Positions 1 through 11,063 of a stretch of 64,000 bases of DNA are shown in pieces; within the stretch, counting starts at the first letter, position 1, and the number at the start of each line of letters is the position of its first letter. This DNA comes from Azospirillum thiophilum (GTDB lineage: Bacteria; Pseudomonadota; Alphaproteobacteria; Azospirillales; Azospirillaceae), in NCBI RefSeq assembly GCF_001305595.1, contig NZ_CP012401.1, positions 992,001 to 1,056,000 on the forward strand. The letters run 5' to 3'. A model generated the notes under the pieces. It did not search any database, was not told the DNA's origin, and saw nothing but the letters and a program-made list of their open reading frames with translations. Position numbers and translations under genes: made by a program.

Positions 1-298
1 AGCGGCGTTCGCCGGCGATCAGCTCGTAGGAATTGGCGTCCTCGGCATCGCGGCGGACCAGCAGCGGCTGCAGGATGCCCTTGTCGCGGATCGATTCGAC
101 AAGGCCCTTGATTGCCTCCTCGTCGAACTTCCGCCGCGGCTGATACCGGCCGGGATGGACGAACTCGATCGGCACCTGCTTGGATTGCCGCACCTTGTCG
201 AGCGCCGAATAATCCTCGGTCGCCTCGCCGAACAGGGCGGAAAGGCCGCGGCCCAGGCTGGCGCGCCGGGCGCCGCCTTGCTTGGTGTCGTCGATCAT
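1..298 (-). CDS. parB: Chromosome partitioning protein ParB (N-terminal part; runs off the window)
   Basis: Only the first ~99 codons are present; the rest lies left of position 1. ParB binds parS sites near the origin, spreads along DNA as a CTP-dependent clamp and stimulates ParA. Visible are a Gly/Arg-rich start (RRASLGRGLSALFGE) and the start of the ParB nuclease-like/CTP-binding domain (VPIEFVHPGRYQPRR, then GILQPLLVRR and ELIAGERR at the cut edge). The ATG at 298 overlaps the parA stop as ATGA, so the two are translationally coupled. Five parS-like sites in this window are its likely targets. Confidence 0.95.
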   Translation of the reverse strand, partial: MIDDTKQGGARRASLGRGLSALFGEATEDYSALDKVRQSKQVPIEFVHPGRYQPRRKFDEEAIKGLVESIRDKGILQPLLVRRDAEDANSYELIAGERR

Positions 299-1092
299 GC
301 GGTCAGTCTCTTCTCACGGCGCAGCACCTCGCCCGCCAGATGGATGTAGGCCTGGGATCCGGGGCAGCGCATGTCATAGATCAGCACCGGCTTGCCGTGC
401 GACGGCGCCTCCGACACCTTGACATTGCGCGGGATCACGGTGTCGTACACCTTCTCCCCGAAGAAGCCGCGGACGTCCGCCGCCACCATGTCCGACAGAT
501 TGTTGCGCTTGTCGAACATGGTCAGCACGACGCCATGGATATCCAGGTTCGGGTTGAAGGCCCGCTTCACCCGTTCGATGGTGCGGACCAGATGGCTCAA
601 TCCTTCCAGCGCATAGAACTCGCACTGCAAGGGGACCATGACCGCATGCGACGCCACCAGCGCGTTCAGCGTCAGCAGACCCAGCGCCGGCGGACAGTCG
701 ATCAGGACATAGTCATATTCGAGCGAACTGTTGGCGACGGCCTCGCGCAGGCGGAACTCGCGCCGCTCGGCACCGACCAGCTCGATCTCGGCGCCCGACA
801 GATCGACCGACGAGGTGATGATCGACAGGTTCGGCACGGAAGAGGGGGTCGCCGCATCCTCCAGCGACACGTCATCGAACAGCACGTCATAGATGCCGAC
901 GCGGCGGTCGGAGCGCGGGATGCCGAGGCCGGTGGACGCATTGCCCTGCGGGTCGAGGTCGATCACCAGCACCCGCTTGCCGATGACGGCGAGCGCGGTG
1001 GCGAGGTTGATCGTCGTCGTGGTCTTACCCACGCCGCCCTTCTGGTTGGCAATCGCAACCACACGGGCAAGGGGTCGGGTAACGGCAGACAT
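295..1092 (-). CDS. parA: Chromosome partitioning ATPase ParA (Soj)
   Basis: This 265-residue MinD/ParA-type ATPase moves ParB-bound origin DNA along the nucleoid. The deviant Walker A (KGGVGKTT) is at residues 18-25, followed by DLDPQGNAS (Walker A' region) and YVLIDCPPALG (Walker B). The ATG at 1092 was chosen because it has GAGAGG just upstream and puts the Walker box at the usual distance from the N terminus; a longer reading from 1158 adds a non-conserved leader. It is followed by parB with an ATGA overlap and preceded by rsmG, the usual alphaproteobacterial order. Confidence 0.96.
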   Translation of the reverse strand: MSAVTRPLARVVAIANQKGGVGKTTTTINLATALAVIGKRVLVIDLDPQGNASTGLGIPRSDRRVGIYDVLFDDVSLEDAATPSSVPNLSIITSSVDLSGAEIELVGAERREFRLREAVANSSLEYDYVLIDCPPALGLLTLNALVASHAVMVPLQCEFYALEGLSHLVRTIERVKRAFNPNLDIHGVVLTMFDKRNNLSDMVAADVRGFFGEKVYDTVIPRNVKVSEAPSHGKPVLIYDMRCPGSQAYIHLAGEVLRREKRLTA

Positions 1093-1154
1093 GGCAGCCT
1101 CTCGGGAGTCCGGTTGGCGGGACGAGGGTGGGAGGACGGTGTCAGGCACGGGCT

Positions 1155-1769
1155 TCACACACGCTCAAGGTCAGTCACGCGCAGGACGGTTCCGGTCGGA
1201 TCGGTGCGGCTGTCGGTTCGCTCGGTCCGCATTGTCCAATATCGCGTGGTGGCGGTCAATTCGTCGTCCAGCGCCGCGCCCTTCAGGAACAGGCAGGATC
1301 CGCGCGACCCGATGAAGGGATGGGCCCAGCCCAGCAGATCCGTCAGCGGCGCGAGCGCCCGGGCGGTGACGACGTCGGCCTCGATCCCGGTGACCGTCTC
1401 GATCCGCTTGGTATGCACGGTCACCGGCGCGTCGCAGATGCGCGCCACTTCGCGCAGGAAGGCGCATTTGCGCACATCGCTTTCGATCAGATGCACCTGC
1501 GGCACGCCGAGGATGGCGAGCACCAGACCGGGAAAGCCGGCGCCGCTGCCGAGATCGACCAGCACGCGCACGCCGTCGGGCAACAGCGGAAAGAGTTGGG
1601 CGGAGTCGAGGAAATGGCGATTCCAGGCATCGGGCAGGGTGGAGGGACCGACGAGGTTGATCTTCGGCTGCCACTTGCGCAGCAGCGCCTCGTAGGCGAT
1701 CAGGCGGTCGAGTGTTTCACGTGAAACACCCGTGGCTTCCTGGAACGCGACCGCGTCGAACCGGCTCAT
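1155..1769 (-). CDS. rsmG: 16S rRNA (guanine(527)-N7)-methyltransferase RsmG (GidB)
   Basis: This 204-residue methyltransferase makes m7G527 in 16S rRNA using S-adenosylmethionine. The Rossmann SAM-binding loop [12 protein letters not shown] is at about residues 70-81, and KINLVGPS (about 36-43) is typical of the family. The start overlaps the mnmG stop (ATGA at 1766-1769). A perfect parS palindrome is embedded near the 5' end and is read as V-S-R-E-T at residues 15-19, so this stretch serves both protein and segregation. Confidence 0.96.
   Translation of the reverse strand: MSRFDAVAFQEATGVSRETLDRLIAYEALLRKWQPKINLVGPSTLPDAWNRHFLDSAQLFPLLPDGVRVLVDLGSGAGFPGLVLAILGVPQVHLIESDVRKCAFLREVARICDAPVTVHTKRIETVTGIEADVVTARALAPLTDLLGWAHPFIGSRGSCLFLKGAALDDELTATTRYWTMRTERTDSRTDPTGTVLRVTDLERV
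1713..1728. promoter_or_regulatory. parS: parS site 1 (perfect 16-bp palindrome, inside rsmG)
   Basis: TGTTTCACGTGAAACA matches the widely conserved bacterial chromosomal parS sequence at all 16 positions, and the palindrome extends one further base on each side. It lies inside rsmG, about 1.4 kb from parB and 12 kb from the putative origin. It is the expected nucleation point for ParB loading. Confidence 0.93.
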
Positions 1770-3661
1770 TCGGCAGCCACTCCGGAAGAGACGCTATCGC
1801 GACGCTTCACATGACGCAGCAGGGCGACGAGCGCCGCCGGGGTCATGCCGGGAATGCGGGCAGCCGCCCCCAACGTCGCCGGGCACGACTGGCGCAGCTT
1901 CTGCCGGATTTCGGCCGACAGGCTGCCGATGCCGTCGACATCGAGGTCGTCGGGCAGGGCGAGCGACTCGTCCTTGCGGAAGGCACGGATGTCGGCCTCC
2001 TGCCGGCCGAGATAGCCGGCATATTTGCCGTCGATCTCCAGCTGCTCGGCGATCTCCGGCGCGATCCCGGCCAGCTCCGGCCACAGGTGGGCGAGGGCGG
2101 CGAGGTCGATGTCGGGGTAGCGCAGCAGGTCGGCTGCGCTGCGGCGCACGCCGTCCTGGTTGACCGCCACGCCCTGGCGCGCCAGCTCGACCGGTGTCGC
2201 CTGCAGCGAGGCGACCAGCGTCCGGCCGGCGGCCAGCGCCACGCTCTTGACCTCGAAGACATCGCGGCGTTCGGACCCGACGCACCCGATGGCGATGCCC
2301 TTGGCGGTCAAGCGCTGGTCGGCATTGTCGGCCCGCAGCAGCAGCCGGTATTCGGCGCGCGAGGTGAACATCCGGTAGGGTTCGTTGGTGCCCCGCCCGA
2401 TCAGGTCATCGATCAGCACGCCGATATAGGCGTCGGCACGGTCGAGCACGAAGCCGTCGCGGTTGCCGCCCGCCGCCAGCGCGGCATTGATGCCGGCCAT
2501 CAGCCCCTGGGCCGCCGCCTCCTCGTAACCGGTGGTGCCGTTGATCTGGCCGGCCAGGAACAGGCGCGGCGCACGGCGGGTTTCCAGCGTCGGCTTCAGC
2601 TCGCGCGGGTCGACATAGTCGTATTCGATGGCGTAGCCGGAGCGGATCATCACCACCTTCTCCAGCCCCGGCATGCTGGCGAGAATGCCGAGTTGCACGT
2701 CGCGGGGCAGGGAGGTGGAGATGCCGTTGGGATAGACGGTGGGATCGTCCAGCCCCTCGGGCTCCAGGAAGATCTGGTGCCGGTCCTTCTCGGCGAAGCG
2801 GACGACCTTGTCCTCGATCGACGGGCAATAGCGCGGGCCGGTGCCGGTGATCTGGCCGGAATACATCGGCGCGCGATGCAGGTTGGCACGGATCAGCGCA
2901 TGGGCCTCAGGCGTCGTCCAGGTGATGGCGCAGTCGATCTGCGGCGTGTCGATCCGCGTGGTCATATAGGAGAAGGGCGGCGGCGGCAGGTCGCCCGGCT
3001 GCTTTTCCAGCGCATCCCAATCGATGGTGCGGCCGTCGAGCCGCGGCGGCGTGCCGGTCTTCAGCCGGCCGAGCGGGAAGCCCAGCCGGGCCAGCGTGTC
3101 GGACAGGCCGATGGACGGCGCCTCTCCCACCCGGCCGGCGGGGGTGCGTTCTTCGCCGATATGGATCAGGCCGCGCAGGAAGGTGCCGGTGGTCAGCACC
3201 ACCGCACCGGCCCGGATGGATTCGCCGGACCCGGTGACGACACCGGTGATGCGGTGCCCATCGATCCCATGGCCGTCATCGACGATCAGGTCCTCGGCGC
3301 CGCCGGCCTCGATGGACAGGTTCTCCTGCCCGGCCAGCAGCGACTGCATCGCCTGACGATAGAGCTTGCGGTCGGCCTGAGCGCGCGGACCGCGCACGGC
3401 AGGGCCCTTGCTTCGGTTGAGGATGCGGAACTGGATGCCGCCGCGGTCGATGGCCTTGGCCATCACGCCGTCGAGCGCGTCGATCTCCCGCACCAGATGA
3501 CCCTTGGCCAAGCCGCCGATGGCGGGATTGCAGGACATCTCGCCGATGGTTTCGATCTTGTGGGTCAGCAGCAGCGTGCGCGCACCCATGCGCGCGGCCG
3601 CGGCGGCAGCCTCACAGCCGGCGTGACCGCCGCCGACAACGATGACGTCATAGCTTCGCAT
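1766..3661 (-). CDS. mnmG: tRNA uridine-5-carboxymethylaminomethyl modification enzyme MnmG (GidA)
   Basis: This FAD-dependent 631-residue enzyme works with MnmE to make cmnm5U34 in tRNAs. The N-terminal FAD-binding motif [12 protein letters not shown] starts at about residue 8. The two GidA signatures are visible (around [15 protein letters not shown] and [13 protein letters not shown]), plus the C-terminal helical domain. I chose the ATG at 3661 (MRSYDVIVV) because the FAD fold begins directly after it; an upstream ATG at 3733 would add 24 unconserved residues. It is coupled to rsmG by ATGA, and mnmE lies upstream on the same strand with a parS site between them. Confidence 0.97.
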   Translation of the reverse strand: MRSYDVIVVGGGHAGCEAAAAAARMGARTLLLTHKIETIGEMSCNPAIGGLAKGHLVREIDALDGVMAKAIDRGGIQFRILNRSKGPAVRGPRAQADRKLYRQAMQSLLAGQENLSIEAGGAEDLIVDDGHGIDGHRITGVVTGSGESIRAGAVVLTTGTFLRGLIHIGEERTPAGRVGEAPSIGLSDTLARLGFPLGRLKTGTPPRLDGRTIDWDALEKQPGDLPPPPFSYMTTRIDTPQIDCAITWTTPEAHALIRANLHRAPMYSGQITGTGPRYCPSIEDKVVRFAEKDRHQIFLEPEGLDDPTVYPNGISTSLPRDVQLGILASMPGLEKVVMIRSGYAIEYDYVDPRELKPTLETRRAPRLFLAGQINGTTGYEEAAAQGLMAGINAALAAGGNRDGFVLDRADAYIGVLIDDLIGRGTNEPYRMFTSRAEYRLLLRADNADQRLTAKGIAIGCVGSERRDVFEVKSVALAAGRTLVASLQATPVELARQGVAVNQDGVRRSAADLLRYPDIDLAALAHLWPELAGIAPEIAEQLEIDGKYAGYLGRQEADIRAFRKDESLALPDDLDVDGIGSLSAEIRQKLRQSCPATLGAAARIPGMTPAALVALLRHVKRRDSVSSGVAAE

Positions 3662-3771
3662 GTGCGGGACCATAGCGGAACGCAGACCCGGATCCAAGGA
3701 CTTGCATCCGGGAAGCTGGCGAGGTGACTGCATGCGTTGAATGCGTTTGCCACCGTTGCCCGCGGTTGCGC

Positions 3772-3787
3772 TGTTTCACGTGAAACA
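3772..3787. promoter_or_regulatory. parS: parS site 2 (perfect 16-bp palindrome, mnmG-mnmE gap)
   Basis: A second exact TGTTTCACGTGAAACA, extended to 18 bp by a flanking C/G pair (3771-3788). It is the only perfect parS copy in an intergenic stretch (between mnmG and mnmE) and lies about 2.06 kb from site 1. Confidence 0.93.
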
Positions 3788-3793
3788 GCGGTC

Positions 3794-5137
3794 TCACTTG
3801 CCGATGCAGAAATCCCGGAAGATCACGTCCAGCAGATCCTCCACATCGACCCGCCCGGTGATACGGCCCAGCGCACGGCTGGCGAGCCTGACATCCTCCG
3901 CCGCCAGTTCCGGCAGCGGCGCCTCGAGAGCTCGAATCAGCGATTCCCGGCACTCGGCCAAAGCGGCACGATGGCGGGCGCGGGTGAGGGACGGGGCGCT
4001 GCCGATGGCGAGCCGGTCGGCACTGAAGGCGGTCAGCCGCTCTTCCAGTTCCTTCAGCCCGGCGCCGCTGTGGGCGGACACCATGACCGGGGCCAGATCC
4101 GGCCGCGGGTCGGTCACGACGGCGAGGTCGATCTTGTTGAACACGACCACGGTGTCACGGTCGATCAGGGCCAGCGTCGCGGCGTCGAGGACGGGCAGGG
4201 TGGTGGCGTCGAACACCGCGACCTTTACGTCGGCCCGCGCCGCCCGGTCGCGGGCCCGGCGAATGCCTTCCTCCTCCACCTCGTCGGCCGCGGCCTCGCG
4301 CAGTCCAGCGGTGTCGGCCAGCACGACCGGATAGCCGCCCAGGTCGAGATGCACCTCGATGACGTCGCGGGTGGTGCCGGCGCGGGCGGAGACGATGGCG
4401 GCATCGCGGCGGGCGAGCGCATTCAGCAGGCTCGACTTGCCGGCGTTCGGCGCGCCGACGATGGCGATGTGCAGCCCCTCGCGCAGCCGCTCGCCGCGCC
4501 CGCCGTCGTCGAGATGGGCGGTGATCTCGCTTGCCAAAGCGGCGACCACCGGACGGACCGCATCGGCGACCCCGCCCGGCAGATCCTCGTCGGCGAAATC
4601 GATGTCGGCCTCGATATGGGCGAGCGCGCGGGTCAGTCGCTCGCGCCAGCCGTCATAGAGCCGGCCGAGCGCACCCTCCATCTGCCGCAACGCCTGCCGG
4701 CGCTGTGCCGTGGTTTCCGCATCGATCAGGTCGGCGACCGCCTCGGCCTCGGTCAGGTCGAGCTTGCCGTTCTCGAAGGCGCGGCGGGTGAACTCGCCGG
4801 GTTCGGCCAGCCGCAGGCCAGGCAGATCCCCCAGCGCCTCGATCACTCCGGAGACGACCGCCCGGCCGCCATGCAGATGCAGTTCCACCACATCCTCGCC
4901 GGTGAAGCTGGCGGGGCCGGTGAAGCGCAGCACCAGGGCATCGTCCAGCGCGTCGCCGCTGCGGGGATTGCGCAGCTGGGACAGCACCGCCCGCCGCGGC
5001 GGCGGCGGCAGGGGCCGGCCGGTCAGCGCGGCGAGCGCAGATCCGGCCTCCGGCCCTGAAATGCGGACCACCGCCACACCGGAGCGGCCGGGGGCGGTGG
5101 CGAGCGCGAAGATGGTCGCGGAAGTGAAAGCGGGCAT
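3794..5137 (-). CDS. mnmE: tRNA modification GTPase MnmE (TrmE)
   Basis: This 447-residue GTPase partners MnmG in wobble-uridine modification. It has an N-terminal tetrahydrofolate-binding domain (TIFALATAPGRSGVAVVRISGP), a helical domain, a Ras-like G domain with the P-loop GAPNAGKSSLLNA near residues 226-238, NKID (G4), and the invariant C-terminal C-x-G-K (FRDFCIGK) carrying the catalytic cysteine. Start choice is uncertain: ATGs at 5161, 5146 and 5137 are in frame and none has a good ribosome-binding site; 5137 best fits the family's short N terminus. Confidence 0.95.
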   Translation of the reverse strand: MPAFTSATIFALATAPGRSGVAVVRISGPEAGSALAALTGRPLPPPPRRAVLSQLRNPRSGDALDDALVLRFTGPASFTGEDVVELHLHGGRAVVSGVIEALGDLPGLRLAEPGEFTRRAFENGKLDLTEAEAVADLIDAETTAQRRQALRQMEGALGRLYDGWRERLTRALAHIEADIDFADEDLPGGVADAVRPVVAALASEITAHLDDGGRGERLREGLHIAIVGAPNAGKSSLLNALARRDAAIVSARAGTTRDVIEVHLDLGGYPVVLADTAGLREAAADEVEEEGIRRARDRAARADVKVAVFDATTLPVLDAATLALIDRDTVVVFNKIDLAVVTDPRPDLAPVMVSAHSGAGLKELEERLTAFSADRLAIGSAPSLTRARHRAALAECRESLIRALEAPLPELAAEDVRLASRALGRITGRVDVEDLLDVIFRDFCIGK

Positions 5138-5171
5138 GATGGCTGGCATCGAAGCGAACATCGACAGCCGG

Positions 5172-5546
5172 TCAGCCGCGCTGTTCCGGCCGCAGCTCCC
5201 GCTGCTCCGGCGTCAGCATCAGGCGTTCGACCCGCCTGCCTTCGACCAGATGGGTCTGCAGGATGTCGTCGATGTCGGCGGTGCTGTGATAGGTGTACCA
5301 GACCCCTTCCGGATAGATCACCAAGGTCGGGCCCAGTTCGCAGCGGTCGAGGCATCCGGCGGAGTTGATCCGCACCTTGCCGTCGAAGCCGAGTTCACGG
5401 GCGCGGGCCTTCATATAGTCGCGCAGCTTCTCCGAACCATGGGCAGCGCAGGATCCGCGCCGGTGCCCGTCGGGGCGGCGGTTGGTGCAGCAAAAGACAT
5501 GGGCTTCGAAATACGGCTTCTGGGCGTTCGATACGGGTTCGGTCAC
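5172..5546 (-). CDS. Thioredoxin-like (2Fe-2S) ferredoxin family protein
   Basis: A 124-residue protein of the thioredoxin-fold 2Fe-2S ferredoxin family. Cluster-ligand-type cysteines appear as HVFCCTNRR near the N terminus, then GSCAAHGS and NSAGCLDRCELGP. The C-terminal part (LVIYPEGVWYTYHSTADID) is typical of these (2Fe-2S) ferredoxins, whose redox partners are usually unknown. A GTG start at 5546 overlaps the DUF6489 stop as GTGA, so the pair is probably co-translated. An ORF remains open further upstream in this frame, but that region codes for the DUF6489 protein in another frame. Confidence 0.85.
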   Translation of the reverse strand: MTEPVSNAQKPYFEAHVFCCTNRRPDGHRRGSCAAHGSEKLRDYMKARARELGFDGKVRINSAGCLDRCELGPTLVIYPEGVWYTYHSTADIDDILQTHLVEGRRVERLMLTPEQRELRPEQRG

Positions 5547-5794
5547 TTTCGTCCTTCCTGGCCCAGGGCGGATGCCATCTGGGACCAAAACATCTTCTGC
5601 ATCTGCTCCATGCCCTGGATGCCGGCGGGAAGCCAGGTCTTCACCATGGTTTCCGGGTCCATCGCCTGGAGGTTGGCGCGCATCCGATCCTGGATCTCCT
5701 GCATCATGGCATCCTGCATCGGCTTCACGTCGGGCAGGCCCAGGAAATGCCGGGCTTCCTCGGGTGTGCAATCGATGTCGATGGTGATTTTCAT
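5543..5794 (-). CDS. DUF6489 family protein
   Basis: A small 83-residue soluble protein without signal peptide or membrane segment. It opens with MKITIDIDCTPEEARHFLGLPDV and continues with Met/Gln-rich amphipathic helices (MQDAMMQEIQDRM, GMEQMQKMFWSQM). This matches a small conserved alphaproteobacterial family that I recognise as DUF6489; its function is not known to me. The phasin-like helical composition is only suggestive. It is translationally coupled to the downstream ferredoxin. Confidence 0.75.
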   Translation of the reverse strand: MKITIDIDCTPEEARHFLGLPDVKPMQDAMMQEIQDRMRANLQAMDPETMVKTWLPAGIQGMEQMQKMFWSQMASALGQEGRK

Positions 5795-6007
5795 GGGACC
5801 CCCCCCTTATCGAATACAGGGCCGACTGTTGGGCCGTTTTCCGGCCGGATGCCGGCACGGCTTGGGCCCTGTCGATTTTGGGGTTGAGCGCGGCCGCGGC
5901 CCATGCCCCACTATACAGATAGGATGCACTGGCGCAACGCCACCCCGGCACCACCTATTGATTTACCGCACGCCATTGCCAGACACTCAAACTGATCGGA
6001 CATTGCC

Positions 6008-8071
<2,064 letters not shown>

Positions 8072-8088
8072 AATCCGGGGAGGACAAC

Positions 8089-8586
8089 ATGGCACGCCTG
8101 ACCATCGACAGCCCGCTCGGGCCCCTGATGCTGGCCGGCGACGGAACCGCTCTGACCGAAGTCGGCTGGGGCCGATTCGACCATGACGACCCGGATCCGG
8201 TCCTGGACGAAACGGCCCGGCAGCTGGCGGCTTATTTCGCCGGCCGGCTCCACCGCTTCGACCTGCCGCTGAAGCCGGCCGGCACGCCGTTCCGCCGCGA
8301 GGTGTGGGACGCGATGCTGGCGATCCCCTATGGCGGCACCGCGACCTATGGCGGGATGGCGAAGATGCTGGGCAGCGCCCCACGCGCGGTCGGCGGGGCC
8401 TGCGGCGCCAACCCGATCCCGATCGTCATCCCCTGTCATCGGGTGCTGGCCAGCGGCGGGGCGCCCGGCGGCTATTCCGGCCATGGCGGGCTCGACACCA
8501 AGGCGTGGCTGCTGGCGCTCGAACGCCGGCATGCCGCGATCGGGCAGGGCAACGCCGCGGCGGCCGAACAGTTCGCCCTGCTCTGA
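8089..8586 (+). CDS. ogt: Methylated-DNA--[protein]-cysteine S-methyltransferase
   Basis: A 165-residue suicide DNA-repair protein that transfers O6-alkyl groups from guanine to its own cysteine. The active-site motif IPCHRV is present in IPIVIPCHRVLASGG, and YGGTATYGGMAKMLGSAPRAVGGACGAN-type helix-turn-helix sequence precedes it. The start at 8089 has AGGAC just upstream (GGGGAGGACAAC) and is 17 nt after the thioredoxin-domain gene. The N-terminal domain is short, as in Ogt-type enzymes without the Ada regulatory part. Confidence 0.93.
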   Translation: MARLTIDSPLGPLMLAGDGTALTEVGWGRFDHDDPDPVLDETARQLAAYFAGRLHRFDLPLKPAGTPFRREVWDAMLAIPYGGTATYGGMAKMLGSAPRAVGGACGANPIPIVIPCHRVLASGGAPGGYSGHGGLDTKAWLLALERRHAAIGQGNAAAAEQFALL

Positions 8587-8620
8587 CCCGATACCCAAGC
8601 AAGAAGGAAACGACACCATC

Positions 8621-9595
8621 ATGGTTCACGCGATCCGCATCCATGAGCACGGCGGGCCGGAGGTTCTGCGCTGGGACGAAATCGAGGTCGGCGAGCCCGG
8701 CTCCGGCCAGGTGCGCATCCGCCAGACCGCCGTCGGGCTGAACTACATCGACACCTACCACCGGTCGGGCGCCTACAGGCTGCCGAACCTGCCGGCGGTG
8801 ATCGGCATGGCCGGGACCGGCGTGGTCGAGGCGCTGGGGCCGGACATCACCACGCTGAAGATCGGCGACCACGTCGGCTACGCCATGGCGATCGGCGCCT
8901 ATGCCGAAAGCCGGCTGATCGCCGCCGACCGGCTGGTACCGCTGCCGAGCTGGCTGGACGAGCAGGCGACGGCGGCCACGCTGCTGCAGGGGCTGACCGC
9001 CCAGTATCTGCTACGCAGCACCTACGCGGTCCAGCCGGGCGACACCATCCTGGTCCAGGCCGCGGCCGGCGGGGTGGGGCTGCTGCTGTGCTCCTGGGCA
9101 CGGCATCTCGGCGCCACCGTCATCGGCACCGTCGGGTCGGCGGAAAAGGCCGAGCTGGCCCAGGCCCACGGCTGCCATCACACCATCGACTACACCCGCG
9201 AGAACTTCGTGACCCGGGTGAAGGATCTGACGGACGGGCAGGGCGTGCCGGTGGTCTATGACGGCGTCGGCCGGACGACCTTCCTCGACGGGCTGGACTG
9301 CCTGCGTCCGCGCGGCCTGATGGTGCTGTTCGGCGCCGCGTCGGGTGCGCCGGCACCGCTGGATCTGGGGCTGCTCGCGGCGAAGGGCTCGCTCTATGTC
9401 ACCCGGCCGACGCTGGCGACCTACACCGCCAAGCGCGAGGATTTGATGACCTCGGCAGCGGACCTGTTCGACGCGGTGAGGAATGGCGGGGTGACCTTCA
9501 CCGTCAACCAGCGCTTTGCGCTGAAGGACACGGCCGATGCGCATCGGGCGCTGGAATCGCGCGCGACCACCGGGTCGACGGTGCTCGTGCCGTAG
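8621..9595 (+). CDS. qor: NADPH:quinone oxidoreductase (zinc-independent MDR family)
   Basis: A 324-residue medium-chain dehydrogenase/reductase of the Qor type. It starts MVHAIRIHEHGGPEVLRWDE, typical of quinone reductases, and has the coenzyme-binding Rossmann loop QAAAGGVGLLLCSWA around residues 145-160. Structural zinc cysteines are absent, as expected for Qor. The likely reaction is one-electron reduction of quinones with NADPH. AAGGAAAC precedes the ATG. It is the last gene of the plus-strand group, followed by a GC-rich repeat. Confidence 0.9.
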   Translation: MVHAIRIHEHGGPEVLRWDEIEVGEPGSGQVRIRQTAVGLNYIDTYHRSGAYRLPNLPAVIGMAGTGVVEALGPDITTLKIGDHVGYAMAIGAYAESRLIAADRLVPLPSWLDEQATAATLLQGLTAQYLLRSTYAVQPGDTILVQAAAGGVGLLLCSWARHLGATVIGTVGSAEKAELAQAHGCHHTIDYTRENFVTRVKDLTDGQGVPVVYDGVGRTTFLDGLDCLRPRGLMVLFGAASGAPAPLDLGLLAAKGSLYVTRPTLATYTAKREDLMTSAADLFDAVRNGGVTFTVNQRFALKDTADAHRALESRATTGSTVLVP

Positions 9596-9616
9596 GACCG
9601 CCAGCTAACGAATGCC

Positions 9617-9692
9617 CCCATCCCGGCCCTCTCCCGCAATCGGATCGGCCTTCGGCCGGCCGAGAGCGGGGGAGGGTTAGGGAGGGGGGTTA
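9617..9692. repeat. Palindromic GC-rich intergenic repeat (REP-like), copy A
   Basis: The gap between the convergent qor and dnaQ genes holds an imperfect palindrome. CCCTCTCCCGC (9627-9637) pairs with GCGGGGGAGGG (9666-9676), with a nested hairpin of CGGCC/GGCCG in the loop, then a purine tail TTAGGGAGGGGGG. The same arms recur in the gap at 30.0-30.1 kb, so this is a dispersed repeat. Its position between two gene ends means it could also act as a bidirectional transcription stop. Confidence 0.7.
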
Positions 9693-9713
9693 AGGAGGGG
9701 CAATGGACGCTGG

Positions 9714-10397
9714 CTACTCCACCGTCCAGAGCGGATTCTTCATTCTCTTCAGCATCTCCGCATGGGCGGCCACCTCCTCCTCGCTGATGGCGAAGACGCG
9801 GGCCTCGCGGAAGGGGCGGTCGATGCGGAGCGGGCCGCCGGATCCGCCCTTCGCCGTCGGGCCGCCGGCAAAGGCGAGGCCGGTCTGCCGCCCGCCCAAC
9901 AGCTCCAGATAGACTTCCGCCAGCAGCTGGGCGTCGAGCAGCGCGCCATGCAGGGTGCGGTTGGAATTGTCGACGCCGAAGCGTTTGCACAGCGCGTCCA
10001 GCGTGGCGGGCGAGCCGGGAAACTTCTGGCGGGCCATCAGCAGCGTGTCGACGGCACGCTCCTTCGGCATCGTCGGGTAGCCCGCGATCTTCAGTTCCCA
10101 GTTCAGGAACTTCATGTCGAAGGCGGCATTGTGGATCACCAGCGGCGCGTCGCCGATGAAAGCGACGAAATCGGCGGCGACGTCGTTGAACAGCGGCTTG
10201 TCAGACAGGAACTCCGCGCTCAGCCCATGGACGGCGAAGGCATCGGGCGGCATGTCGCGCTCGGGGTTGATATAGACGTGGAAGCGTTCGCCAGTGGCGA
10301 TGTGGTTGACCAGCTCGATACAGCCGATCTCGACCAGCCGGTCGCCTTCCTCCGGCTTGAAGCCTGTGGTTTCGGTGTCGAGAACGATTTCACGCAT
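9714..10397 (-). CDS. dnaQ: DNA polymerase III epsilon subunit (3'-5' proofreading exonuclease)
   Basis: This 227-residue DEDDh exonuclease proofreads in the Pol III core. ExoI is DTETTGF at residues 7-13, ExoII is HNAAFDMKFLNWEL, and ExoIII is HGALLDAQLLAEVY, supplying the catalytic Asp, Glu and His residues. The C-terminal tail differs from the E. coli alpha-binding segment, as is usual in alphaproteobacteria. The ATG at 10397 lies inside the 3' end of coaE (8-bp overlap), so translation is probably coupled. Confidence 0.95.
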   Translation of the reverse strand: MREIVLDTETTGFKPEEGDRLVEIGCIELVNHIATGERFHVYINPERDMPPDAFAVHGLSAEFLSDKPLFNDVAADFVAFIGDAPLVIHNAAFDMKFLNWELKIAGYPTMPKERAVDTLLMARQKFPGSPATLDALCKRFGVDNSNRTLHGALLDAQLLAEVYLELLGGRQTGLAFAGGPTAKGGSGGPLRIDRPFREARVFAISEEEVAAHAEMLKRMKNPLWTVE

Positions 10398-11055
10398 GAT
10401 GGACCTGTCCCGCTTGCCCCGGTTGATAGCCGCGCGGCGGCCAATGACGCCCTTTGCGCCGCCCCTTACGCCGTGCCACGTCGCGCACAATGCCTTGGAG
10501 CGCCCGCCGCGTCACCAGCCGACCGCCGCCGGTGGGCACGACATAGTCGGCACGCCGACGTTTTTCCACATCGGGCATCTGACGGGCCAGGATGCCGGCG
10601 AACTTCTCCGCCGTCATGCCCGGACGGGCGAGCACGCGGGCGCGCTGGACGGAGAAGGGAGCGGAGACGACGAGCGTCGCATCGACCCGTCGCTCCCCAT
10701 GGGTTTCGAACAGCAGCGGAATGTCGAGCACCGCGATCCGGGCACCACGCCGCGCGGCTCGTGCCAGGAAATCGCGCTGCGCCGCCTGCACCATCGGGTG
10801 CAGGATCGCCTCCAGCCTCTTGAGCGCCCCCGGGTCGCGGAACACCGCGGCACCCAATGCCGGCCGGCTCACCGCGCCGTCGATCACCACCCCGGGGAAG
10901 GCCGCGCCGATGGCCGGGACGGCGCGGCCGCCGCGGTCGAGCAACCCATGCACCACCGCGTCGGAATCGCAGACCGGTGCGCCCATCGCCTTCAGCATGC
11001 GGGCGGCGGTGCTCTTGCCCATGCCGATGGAGCCGGTCAGGCCCAGCACGATCAT
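10390..11055 (-). CDS. coaE: Dephospho-CoA kinase
   Basis: Catalyses the last step of coenzyme A synthesis, phosphorylation of dephospho-CoA. The 221-residue protein has the P-loop GLTGSIGMGKST at residues 5-16, CDSD (about 30) and LDIPLLFE in the CoA-binding region. The C terminus (about the last 25 residues, RRKGRRKGRHWPPRGY...) is very basic and extends into the start of dnaQ. It sits 8 bp after the aroE stop in the oriC-proximal minus-strand operon. Confidence 0.95.
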   Translation of the reverse strand: MIVLGLTGSIGMGKSTAARMLKAMGAPVCDSDAVVHGLLDRGGRAVPAIGAAFPGVVIDGAVSRPALGAAVFRDPGALKRLEAILHPMVQAAQRDFLARAARRGARIAVLDIPLLFETHGERRVDATLVVSAPFSVQRARVLARPGMTAEKFAGILARQMPDVEKRRRADYVVPTGGGRLVTRRALQGIVRDVARRKGRRKGRHWPPRGYQPGQAGQVHHA

Positions 11056-11063
11056 GCCCCGCC

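Noticed and set aside
112..1695. A 527-codon plus-strand open frame over parA and rsmG
   Set aside because: Antisense to parA and rsmG, with no recognisable protein features.
5795..6007. Search for a promoter pair upstream of the thioredoxin-domain gene (TTGAGC ... TATACA)
   Set aside because: The spacing is about 22 nt, too long for a sigma-70 promoter.
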